DNA of 64,000 bases from Prauserella salsuginis (lineage in GTDB: Bacteria > Actinomycetota > Actinomycetes > Mycobacteriales > Pseudonocardiaceae), in NCBI RefSeq assembly GCF_024648885.1, contig NZ_JANBBF010000012.1:1-64000 (forward strand). Reading direction: 5' to 3'. The notes below the pieces were generated by a model, which searched no databases, was not told the origin of the DNA, and saw only the letters and a list, made by a program, of their open reading frames with translations. Shown here in pieces: positions 55,544 through 62,828 of the stretch; position 1 is the first letter of the stretch, and each line of letters opens with the position of its first letter. The translations under genes were made by a program, and so were the position numbers.

Positions 55544-56347
55544 ATGGATGCCGACGAGGTCACGAAGACGGCGGACAGGCTGCTCGCCGCTTACGCGAGC
55601 GGATCACCCACTCATCCGGTGATCGCCGATCACCCCGCTGCCGATCTGGACGACGCCTATGCCATCCAGCAGGCGCAGGTTGAGGAATGGACCCGGCGTG
55701 GCGATGTGATCGGCGGCCACAAGGTGGGGCTGGCTTCGCGCGCCATCCAGCGCCAGATGAACGTTGACCAGCCGGACTTCGGGCACCTGACGAGGTCGAT
55801 GTTCAAGTTCGAGCACGAGCCGATCCCGGCGAGCACCTACCTGCAACCCCGCATCGAACCCGAGACGGCCTTCGTGCTCGGGAAGACGTTGCAGGGCCCT
55901 GGTGTGACGATCGCCGATGCCGTTCGGGCCGTAGAGTTCGTCCTGCCGGCGCTGGAGATCGTGGACTCCAGGATCAGCGACTGGAACATCTCGATCGTGG
56001 ACACGGTAGCGGACAACGCCTCGTCCGGGGGCGTCATCCTGGGCAGCCGTCCCGTGGCACTGGCCGATGTGGATCTTCGCCTGGTCGGGTGCACGCTGCA
56101 CCGCAACGGCGAGCTGGTCGAGACCGGTGCCGGGGGAGCGGTTCTCGGATCTCCGCTGAACTCGCTGGTTTGGCTGGCGAACACGGTCGGGCCGCACGGC
56201 GTGGCGTTGGAACCCGGCCACGTCATCTTGCCCGGTTCGATGACCAAGGCGACTCCGATGGAACCCGGCGACACGGTGGTCAGCACGACCGCCGGGCTGG
56301 GCACCGTCACCGCAGTCCTGGGTGCGAAGGAGGAGCAGGCCGTATGA
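55544..56347 (+). CDS. 2-keto-4-pentenoate hydratase
   Basis: This 267-residue protein hydrates 2-hydroxypenta-2,4-dienoate to 4-hydroxy-2-oxovalerate in the meta-cleavage lower pathway. It is MhpD/DmpE-like: GGHKVGLASRAIQRQMNVDQPDFGHL, YLQPRIEPETAFVLGK (metal-binding Glu), FVLPALEIVDSRISDWNISIVDTVADNASSGG and a PGSMTKATPMEPGD end. I chose ATG 55544, with GAGGA eight bases upstream, over the longer frame. Its stop overlaps the next start (ATGA), coupling it to the decarboxylase; the two enzymes usually form a complex. Confidence 0.92.
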   Translation: MDADEVTKTADRLLAAYASGSPTHPVIADHPAADLDDAYAIQQAQVEEWTRRGDVIGGHKVGLASRAIQRQMNVDQPDFGHLTRSMFKFEHEPIPASTYLQPRIEPETAFVLGKTLQGPGVTIADAVRAVEFVLPALEIVDSRISDWNISIVDTVADNASSGGVILGSRPVALADVDLRLVGCTLHRNGELVETGAGGAVLGSPLNSLVWLANTVGPHGVALEPGHVILPGSMTKATPMEPGDTVVSTTAGLGTVTAVLGAKEEQAV

Positions 56348-57138
56348 GCACAACCGAGCGGGAATGGTCCGTGGCACGCGGGGCCAGGGCCCTCCTCGAT
56401 GCCGAGAGCAGCGCGACTGCGCGCGGTTCGATCGAGGCCGAGTGGGACGGGCTGGATCTGGGCACCGCTTACGCGATCCAGGACGAGGTTTTGCAGCGTC
56501 GCGTGCAGCGCGGGGAGGTTCTGACCGGTGTCAAACTCGGGCTGACCTCTCGTGCGAAGCAGCGGCAGATGGGCGTCGATGCGCCCTCGGTGGCGTGGCT
56601 GACCGACGCGATGGTCCTGCCCGCCGGAGATCCGGTTCCGCGGTCTCGGCTGATCCATCCACGGGCCGAGCCCGAGATCGCGTTCGTCATGCGAGACCGG
56701 CTTGCCGGACCGGGTGTCACCGCGACGTCGGCGATGGCGGCGGTCGATCGTGTGCACGCTGGTGTCGAGATCATCGACAGCCGTTACTCGGGTTTCAAGT
56801 TCACGCTTGCCGATGCGGTTGCCGACAACAACTCATCGGGTGTCTACGTCACCGGTTCGGTCGGTCTGCGACCCGAGGACCTGGATCTGGCGTTGGAGGC
56901 TTGCCTGCTGGAGGTCGACGGTCAGGTGGTGAGCAGTGCGACGGGGGCTGCGGTGCAGGGGCACCCAGCGGAGGCGTTGGCGTTCGCTGCCAACACCCTC
57001 GCCGAGCGGGATGCGGCCATCGAGGCCGGTTGGATCGTGCTGACCGGTGGTATGACCGACGCGGTGCCGGTGGCGCCGGGCGCACGGGTAGCGGCGCACT
57101 TCACCCACCTCGGATCGATTTCGCTTTCAGGAGGCTGA
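56344..57138 (+). CDS. 4-oxalocrotonate decarboxylase (2-oxo-3-hexenedioate decarboxylase)
   Basis: This 264-residue paralogue of the hydratase has motifs closer to DmpH/XylI: TGVKLGLTSRAKQRQMGVDAP, LIHPRAEPEIAFVM, GVEIIDSRYSGFKFTLADAVADNNSSG. It removes CO2 from 2-oxohex-3-enedioate, giving 2-hydroxypentadienoate for the hydratase. ATG 56344 overlaps the preceding stop. The DSRY-F-F-DAVADNNSS segment separates decarboxylases from hydratases (DSRI-W) as I know the family. The tautomerase gene follows directly. Confidence 0.9.
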   Translation: MSTTEREWSVARGARALLDAESSATARGSIEAEWDGLDLGTAYAIQDEVLQRRVQRGEVLTGVKLGLTSRAKQRQMGVDAPSVAWLTDAMVLPAGDPVPRSRLIHPRAEPEIAFVMRDRLAGPGVTATSAMAAVDRVHAGVEIIDSRYSGFKFTLADAVADNNSSGVYVTGSVGLRPEDLDLALEACLLEVDGQVVSSATGAAVQGHPAEALAFAANTLAERDAAIEAGWIVLTGGMTDAVPVAPGARVAAHFTHLGSISLSGG

Positions 57139-57140
57139 CC

Positions 57141-57347
57141 TTGCCGTTCATCGACGTGACCATTGGAGAAGGACGGTCGCCGGAACAACTCCGCGACCTC
57201 ATCCACGAGCTCACACACGCGACGCATCGCGCCATCGGAGCGCCGGTCGAGTCCATCCGGGTCGTACTTCGCGAGTGCCCGCCGACCCATTGGGCGGCCG
57301 GTGACGTGACCATCGCCGAACGACGCGCTACCCAAGCCGGCAACTGA
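57141..57347 (+). CDS. 4-oxalocrotonate tautomerase
   Basis: This 68-residue protein starts at TTG 57141 with AGGAGG upstream. After removal of Met the N-terminus is Pro-Phe-Ile-Asp-Val-Thr-Ile-Gly-Glu-Gly-Arg, with catalytic Pro1 and Arg11 as in XylH/DmpI. VTHATHRAIGAP-type helix (here LTHATHRAIGAPVESIRVVLRECPPTHWAAGDV) completes the fold. It converts the enol form of 4-oxalocrotonate to the keto form, feeding the decarboxylase. It is two bases after the decarboxylase stop. Confidence 0.92.
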   Translation: MPFIDVTIGEGRSPEQLRDLIHELTHATHRAIGAPVESIRVVLRECPPTHWAAGDVTIAERRATQAGN

Positions 57348-57356
57348 TCACGACCA

Positions 57357-57405
57357 CGAGAACCCGGTCCGTGTTCCACAACCGTGGACACGAGCCGGGT
57401 TCTCG
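57357..57405 (+). terminator. Terminator after the tautomerase gene
   Basis: CGAGAACCCGG (57357-57367) pairs perfectly with CCGGGTTCTCG (57395-57405), with an inner GTGT.CCAC/GTGG.ACAC stem. It begins nine bases after the stop and should end the hydratase-decarboxylase-tautomerase operon. Confidence 0.75.
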
Positions 57406-57528
57406 CGCGTTCGCGTCCGGACTCCTGACCACGGCTTGAGGTTACGGTTCTCAGACGCCTTGCTAGACGGGTCGGAGCTGTTCCCAGCGCTCCGGCTCCT
57501 CGACGGCACTGTGCGACAGGAGAATCAA

Positions 57529-58791
57529 GTGACTGCGGTTGACGAGAACGCGACGACGGCTGAGGAGGGTCTGGCCGGACCCCCGCGCACGGCGGACAGG
57601 CTCTACCACGACCTGACGACTCCGGAGGAGATCCGCTCGGTGCGGATGCGGGTGCGGACGATGGCCAGTGGCGTGGTCGCGCCGGTGGCAGCACGCATCG
57701 CCAACGGCGATGAGCGCACTGACGGCTTTCCGCGTGACGTCTTCGACGCACTGGCCGAGGAGGGGTTGTTCAAGATCCCGTTCAGCACCGATGTCGGTGG
57801 CGACGGGCTCGAACAGCCCGCGACCGCGACGGCAGTGGCCGTCGAAGAGCTCGCCTACTACTCCAACAGCGTTGCGGCGATCTTCGACGTGCACTGCATC
57901 CTGGCCGGCAACGCGCTCAACCAGGGCAGCGCCGACCAACGTGACCGCTGGCTTCGGCCGATCGTCGGGGGTGAGATCGTAGGAGCCTTCGCTACTAGCG
58001 AACCGGCGGCGTCGAGCGACCTCTCGCCGGAGGCAGTGCAGACCACCGCGGTGCGAGACGGGGACGGTTGGCTCCTCAACGGACGGAAGCGGTGGATCAC
58101 CAACTCGGTCGTCGCTGGCATGATCGTCGTGCTCGCGCGCACCGGCGACAGGTTGACGACGTTCATTGTCCCGGTCGGGACGCCTGGCGTCACGATCACC
58201 ACGCCGGACCGCAAACTCGGCAACCGGGGGCAGATCACCGCGGACGTCGTTCTCGACGACGTCCGCCTCGGTCCTGAGGCAGTCCTCGGCGAGGAGGGCG
58301 GTGGGCTGAAGATCGCGCTCCAAACGCTCACCTACGGCCGCATCGGCATCGCCGCTGCCGGAGTGGGCATGGCCCAAGCCGCCTTCGACCACATGGCCCA
58401 CCAGCTGCGTACCAGAGAGGCCTTCGGCGGCCCGCTGGCAGCCAATCAGCACTGGCAGTTCCTCATGGCCGACCGGGCGACTGAACTCGAGGCGGCCAGG
58501 GACCTCTACCTCAAGGCAGCTCGGCGGCTAGACTCCGGAATCCCTTTCCCCGAGCCAGAGGCAGCGATGGCGAAGCTCTTCGGGACACGCCTGTCTGGCG
58601 ATATCGCCCGAGACGCTGTGCAGGCGTTCGGCGGATTCGGCTTTACCTATCAGCGCGGCGCGGACGACGCACCAGGACCAGTGGAAGCGATCTACCGCGA
58701 CGCGAAGATCGGCGAGATCTATGAGGGTGCCAACGAAATCCAGAAGTGGGTCATCGCCCGGCAGATCTTCGGACGCGACGTGACCGGCTGA
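57529..58791 (+). CDS. Acyl-CoA dehydrogenase
   Basis: This 420-residue FAD enzyme oxidises acyl-CoAs at the alpha-beta bond. It shows PFSTDVGGDGLEQPATATAVAVEELAYYSNSVAAIFDVH, GAFATSEPAASSDLS, WLLNGRKRWITNSVVAGMIVVLAR, LTYGRIGIAAAGVGMAQAAFDHM and the C-terminal QAFGGFGFTYQRG...YRDAKIGEIYEGANEIQKWVIAR. The catalytic glutamate is probably in IYEGANEIQ. GTG 57529 has AGGAGA upstream. It lies between the meta-cleavage operon and the P450 and may handle a side chain of the aromatic substrate, which is inference. Confidence 0.93.
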   Translation: MTAVDENATTAEEGLAGPPRTADRLYHDLTTPEEIRSVRMRVRTMASGVVAPVAARIANGDERTDGFPRDVFDALAEEGLFKIPFSTDVGGDGLEQPATATAVAVEELAYYSNSVAAIFDVHCILAGNALNQGSADQRDRWLRPIVGGEIVGAFATSEPAASSDLSPEAVQTTAVRDGDGWLLNGRKRWITNSVVAGMIVVLARTGDRLTTFIVPVGTPGVTITTPDRKLGNRGQITADVVLDDVRLGPEAVLGEEGGGLKIALQTLTYGRIGIAAAGVGMAQAAFDHMAHQLRTREAFGGPLAANQHWQFLMADRATELEAARDLYLKAARRLDSGIPFPEPEAAMAKLFGTRLSGDIARDAVQAFGGFGFTYQRGADDAPGPVEAIYRDAKIGEIYEGANEIQKWVIARQIFGRDVTG

Positions 58792-58799
58792 CCGGGTGT

Positions 58800-58842
58800 G
58801 TATACGGCTTGCCCGCCCTCAACGGGCAGGGAAGCCGTATAC
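58800..58842 (+). terminator. Terminator after the acyl-CoA dehydrogenase gene
   Basis: GTATACGGCTT (58800-58810) pairs with AAGCCGTATAC (58832-58842), with an inner GCCCG/CGGGC stem. It starts eight bases after the stop. Confidence 0.75.
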
Positions 58843-58878
58843 GCGGGGCTGAGTGCAACCGACAATCCAATATGGCTG

Positions 58879-58889
58879 AAACGTCGTTG
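58879..58889. promoter_or_regulatory. AAACGTCGTTG site before the P450 gene
   Basis: One mismatch from the perfect palindrome CAACGTCGTTG found before the IclR-type gene at 54579. It lies 83 bases before the P450 start, in the likely promoter region. Confidence 0.4.
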
Positions 58890-58971
58890 TGACGCCCGTC
58901 GCTCCGGCCGAACCTGTTCGGGACACCTTCGGGAGACGTTCCCGTTCCGACAACTAGGAGGGCTGGTATCC

Positions 58972-60255
58972 GTGAGCACTGTCGACAAGTGCCCGATCGG
59001 TGAGATCGGGGAGAATTTCGACCCCCTCAACCCGCACACCGCACTCGAGTACTACACGCGAGCGCGCGCTGAGCAGCCGGTCTTCTACAACCCCAGACTC
59101 AACGTCTGGGTCGTCACCAAGTACGACGACATCAATGAGATTGAACGACTCGTCGGAACGCAGAAGTACACCGCCAAGGGCGCGCTCAACCTGGTCAAGC
59201 CACCGTGCCCCGAAGCACTCGACGTCGTCATGAATGCCGGGATCAAGGTCGACAACACCATCGTTGACGAGGACCCGCCCGAGCACACGGTGAAGCGCAA
59301 GGTTCTGCGCGAGTACCTGGGCGAAGACGTCGTCAACCGGTTCGAGCCGCAGATCCGCGATCTGGTGAACCGCAAGCTCGACGGACTGGTCAAGCGCGGG
59401 GATTGCGACCTGGTTGGTGACTACGTCTTCGAGGTCCCTGCCTGGGTCATCTTCCAGCTTATGGCCGTCCCTTCGGAGGACATGGAACGTATCCGCGAAT
59501 ACGCGAAGGGAAACGGAAAATTCGGGTTCGGCATCCCGACCGACGAGGAGCAGGTCGAGGACGCCAAGGGAATCGCCCAGTACTGGGAGTACGCCAAGGC
59601 GCACGTCGACAAGCTGGTGGACAACCCCGGCGACGACATCATGAGCCACTACATCCGGCGCCTCAAGGAGGAAGACGCCTCCCTGTTCGACATCCAGGAC
59701 GCCTACACGGTCATGCTTCAGCTGCTGTTCGCCGGGCACGAGACCACGACGAACACCTCGGGCAACGCGTTCCGGCACCTGCTGGAGAACCGCGACCAGT
59801 GGGAGATGCTCTGCGAGGACCCGTCGCGGATCCCGCACGCGATCGACGAGGTCCTCCGGTACGCCACTCCCGTGCCGCACTGGCGGCGGACCACGACCGA
59901 GGACGTGGTGATCCAGGGCGTGAAGATCCCGGCCGGAGAAACCGTGATGATCGCGTTGCACTCGGCCAACCACGACGAGGACGTTTTCGACGACCCGAGC
60001 AAGCTCGACATCTCCCGCAAGAACGCCCGGCACCACCTTGCGTTCGGTAAGGGCCGTCACCGCTGCATCGGAGAAGCTCTCGCCCGGCTCGAATTGAAGG
60101 TCATCCTCGAGGAACTGGTGCGCCGCCTGCCGCACGTCCAGCTCGTCGAGGGGCAGCCCTGGATCTACGGCGAGAACATCTCCCACCGCGGTGTTGAGCA
60201 CTGCCTGGTCACCTGGGACCCGTCGCAGAACCCGATCCCTGCCGACCGGCCCTGA
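58972..60255 (+). CDS. Cytochrome P450 with its own electron-transfer genes
   Basis: This 427-residue soluble P450 has I-helix LLFAGHETTTN, ExxR as EVLRYATPVPHWRR, and heme loop LAFGKGRHRCIG with Cys365. GTG 58972 has TAGGAGGG upstream. Directly downstream are a [3Fe-4S]-type ferredoxin and a ferredoxin reductase, forming a complete class I system. In an aromatic-degradation cluster it is likely to hydroxylate or O-demethylate a phenolic or methoxylated ring to give a catechol. It differs clearly from the P450 at 11874. Confidence 0.93.
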   Translation: MSTVDKCPIGEIGENFDPLNPHTALEYYTRARAEQPVFYNPRLNVWVVTKYDDINEIERLVGTQKYTAKGALNLVKPPCPEALDVVMNAGIKVDNTIVDEDPPEHTVKRKVLREYLGEDVVNRFEPQIRDLVNRKLDGLVKRGDCDLVGDYVFEVPAWVIFQLMAVPSEDMERIREYAKGNGKFGFGIPTDEEQVEDAKGIAQYWEYAKAHVDKLVDNPGDDIMSHYIRRLKEEDASLFDIQDAYTVMLQLLFAGHETTTNTSGNAFRHLLENRDQWEMLCEDPSRIPHAIDEVLRYATPVPHWRRTTTEDVVIQGVKIPAGETVMIALHSANHDEDVFDDPSKLDISRKNARHHLAFGKGRHRCIGEALARLELKVILEELVRRLPHVQLVEGQPWIYGENISHRGVEHCLVTWDPSQNPIPADRP

Positions 60256-60261
60256 TCGGGC

Positions 60262-60312
60262 ACAACCGCCGCGGCCGGGAACCGCGCGATTCCGGTTCCG
60301 GGCCGCGGTTGT
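60262..60312 (+). other. Imperfect GC-rich stem-loop between P450 and ferredoxin genes
   Basis: ACAACCGC near 60262 pairs with GCGGTTGT near 60312, and GGAACCG with CGGTTCC inside, with small bulges. It may attenuate or process the transcript so that P450 and ferredoxin are made in different amounts. Confidence 0.5.
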
Positions 60313-60365
60313 CACCCCGCGCGGCGCGCGGGAATCGCACCCACTCATCACGAAGGACCAGAACC

Positions 60366-60560
60366 ATGAAGATGATCGTCGACTACGAACTGTGCGAAGG
60401 CCACGGCGAGTGCGTCGTCGCCGCGCCCGAGATCTTCGAGATGGACGACGCCGGGGAAAAGGTCGTCCTCCTCCAGGAGAACCCCGACGAGAGTCTGCGG
60501 GAGCAGGCCGTCGAGGCCGTCAAGATCTGCCCGATCGCCGCACTGCAGCTGGAGGGATGA
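60366..60560 (+). CDS. [3Fe-4S]-type ferredoxin of the P450 system
   Basis: This 64-residue protein starts at ATG 60366: MKMIVDYELCEGHGECVVAAPEIFEMDD and ends AVKICPIAALQLEG. Three cysteines in CxxHxxC...CP spacing are typical of the single-cluster ferredoxins that serve actinomycete P450s. It carries electrons from the adjacent reductase to the P450. The reductase starts six bases after its stop, so they are co-expressed. Confidence 0.93.
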   Translation: MKMIVDYELCEGHGECVVAAPEIFEMDDAGEKVVLLQENPDESLREQAVEAVKICPIAALQLEG

Positions 60561-60566
60561 CCCGTC

Positions 60567-61739
60567 ATGCGTCGCATCGTGGTTGTCGGAGCCGGCCTCG
60601 CCGGGCTGCGAGCCGGTCAGGAACTGCGGGAGAACGGTTTTGACGGCGAGCTGTCCATCGTCGGTGATGAGACACATCTGCCGTACAACCGTCCTCCACT
60701 GTCGAAACAGGTCCTCGCCGGTGAGATGGAACCCGCTGACTGCGCGTTCCCCCTCGGCGACCTCGACGCGACGTGGGTTCTGGGACGTCCGGCCGCCGGG
60801 CTCGACACCGGTGGCCGGACCGTCCAGCTCGCCGACGGCGGCGAGCTCGCCTATGACGGCCTGGTGATCGCCACCGGGCGCCGAGCACGCGAGTGGCCCG
60901 AGCCGCTACCGCAGGCGGGATTCCACGTGCTGCGCGGACTCGACGACGCGGTCGCACTCCGCAAGGCCGCGGAGGAGAACCCTCGCGTCGTGATCATCGG
61001 CGCCGGTTTCATCGGCTGCGAGGTGGCCGCGACCTTGCGGAAGCGGGGACTGGAACAGGTCGCCCTCGTCGACGTCGCGCCGCATCCGATGCCCGCGCTC
61101 GGACCGGACTTCGGCAAGCGGGCCGCCCAGCTGCACACCGAGCACGGTGTCCAGCTGCACCTGAACACCAAGGTGGACCGCTTCGAGGGAACTGAGCGCG
61201 TCGAAGCCGTGCACCTGACCGACGGCACCCGTCTCAACACTGATCTCGTGCTGATCGCCCTCGGATCCACGCCGAACACCGAGTGGCTGACCGGATCGGG
61301 TCTTGCGCTCGAGGACGGAAACGTGCTCTGCGACGAGCGGTGCTTCGCCGTCGGGCACACCGACATCGTTGCGGCCGGCGACGTGGCCACGTGGCCACAT
61401 CCACGCGTGGACGCGGCGATCCGGGTCGAGCACTGGACCAACGCCTGCGACATGGCCCGGCGCGCTGCGCGTAACCTCCTCGACCCCGCGGCGGCGGAGG
61501 ACTACGCGCCGGTGCCGACCTTCTGGTCCGACCAGTACGACGCCAAGATCAAGGCCGTTGGGCTGTGGGCCCGCGCGCAGCAGGTCGCCGTCGTCGACGA
61601 GGATCCCGAGGCCGGTCAGCTGGTCTTCGAGGGGCACAACGGCGACGACCTGGTCGGTGCCTTGATGGTCAACAAGAACAAGGCGTTCATCGACTACCGT
61701 CGCAAGCTCGACTCCCGCTACACGGTGCCCAAGGCCTGA
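60567..61739 (+). CDS. NAD(P)H:ferredoxin reductase of the P450 system
   Basis: This 390-residue FAD flavoprotein has two Rossmann motifs: IVVVGAGLAGLRAG at the N-terminus for FAD and VVIIGAGFIGCEVAATL (about 145-160) for NAD(P)H. The FAD-contact region is VGHTDIVAAGDVATWPHP and the C-terminus has DYRRKLDS. This is the putidaredoxin-reductase type. With ferredoxin and P450 it completes the electron chain. A decayed paralogue follows 13 bases downstream. Confidence 0.94.
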   Translation: MRRIVVVGAGLAGLRAGQELRENGFDGELSIVGDETHLPYNRPPLSKQVLAGEMEPADCAFPLGDLDATWVLGRPAAGLDTGGRTVQLADGGELAYDGLVIATGRRAREWPEPLPQAGFHVLRGLDDAVALRKAAEENPRVVIIGAGFIGCEVAATLRKRGLEQVALVDVAPHPMPALGPDFGKRAAQLHTEHGVQLHLNTKVDRFEGTERVEAVHLTDGTRLNTDLVLIALGSTPNTEWLTGSGLALEDGNVLCDERCFAVGHTDIVAAGDVATWPHPRVDAAIRVEHWTNACDMARRAARNLLDPAAAEDYAPVPTFWSDQYDAKIKAVGLWARAQQVAVVDEDPEAGQLVFEGHNGDDLVGALMVNKNKAFIDYRRKLDSRYTVPKA

Positions 61740-61752
61740 TCTCCGGCCCCCG

Positions 61753-62462
61753 ATGAGTCGCATGACGGACGGGAGAAGAAGCGGTGCGCAGCCGGACTCC
61801 AGGTATGAGCGGATCGTCGTGGTCGGAGCGAGCCGTGCCGGTGCTGAGGCCGTTGGGCAGCTGCGAGCGCAGGGCTTCGCCGGCGAAGTGACCGTCGTCG
61901 ACGCCGCCCGCCTGGACCCGACGCCCGCCGGTGCGAACGAGTTGTCGGGTGTCAGGCGGTTCGGCGTGACCGCGGTCGGTCTGGACACCGGGAAGCGCGG
62001 GGTACGCCTCGCCACGAGTGAGAAGCTCGCCTGCGACGGCCTGATCGTCGCCACCGGGTGCCGCATGCCGACTCCTTGCCTGAGGTTGGTTCCGCTGGGG
62101 CGCGCGGTCGGCGCAGGGTTGCCTCCCACGCGCAGGCGAGCCGGACGCCGGTCTCCGGGTCGCTGGCCGTGCTAGACCTCGCTGTGGCTGGAGCCGTGCC
62201 GAACCACGATTCGACGCACGGCACCGGCGGGACGAGCCAGCACACCGGTCGGGAGATGGTCGCGCGGGAAGCGCGAGAGCAACTCGCCGCTGCACGCGCC
62301 GTGGTGATCTTGGGTGCCGCTCCATCGGTGGAGTGGCTCAGCGGGGCGGGCGATCGTGCGCTCTGCCGGCGTTCTCTGCGAGTCGAGTTGGCGGTCGTGG
62401 GCGCGGACGGCGTTGTCGCGGTCGGCTCAGCAGACTGCTGGCAGCCGCGGCTGAGGAGCTAG
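61753..62462 (+). pseudogene. Decayed second ferredoxin reductase
   Basis: It begins intact: MSRMTDGRRSGAQPDSRYERIVVVGASRAGAEAVGQLRAQGFAGEVTVVD...CDGLIVATGCR, the FAD-binding half with GASRAG in place of GAGxAG. It then loses frame near 62090. Another frame picks up AVVILGAAPSVEWLSGAG...GVVAVGSADCW, matching the IALGSTPNTEWLTGSG and VAAGDVATW parts of the intact reductase. The NAD-binding centre is missing. It is a paralogous copy in decay. Confidence 0.75.
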
Positions 62463-62776
62463 GGAACGCTCGTCCAGCACGGGGCACCGGATCCGCGGCT
62501 GGTCGTCACCGCTGGTGGCAACCTCCTGGCGGGTTCGGCGAACCAGAACCACACCCGTGCCAGCCCGCGCTCACCGGGTCCGACGACTACGGTCGCCATT
62601 TCCAGTGCGGCAGTATCACCGGGAGGGCGGAGCATCCGCACCGGCGTTGAGGGAGCGTCCAATGCACCATCACGTCCGGGATCAGACCATCGAGGTGCGA
62701 GTTGTTCACAGCGGGCGAGCCGACCAGCATCGCGGGCAACCTGACATGAGGCTCGTGGGGTGGCGCGCCATCCAGG

Positions 62777-62822
62777 CAACGAGTGAGGTCCCGGTTCCAC
62801 GGAACCGGGACCTCACTCGTTG
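62777..62822. terminator. Bidirectional terminator hairpin
   Basis: Perfect 22-base arms (62777-62798 and 62801-62822) enclose a two-base centre between the decayed reductase and the convergent aldehyde dehydrogenase gene, whose stop is at 62829. It can terminate transcription from both sides. Confidence 0.8.
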
Positions 62823-62828
62823 TGGAGT

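Noticed and set aside
61952-62325. Minus-strand frames over the decayed reductase
   Set aside because: Arg/Pro/Ser-rich shadows; the plus strand shows clear reductase fragments.
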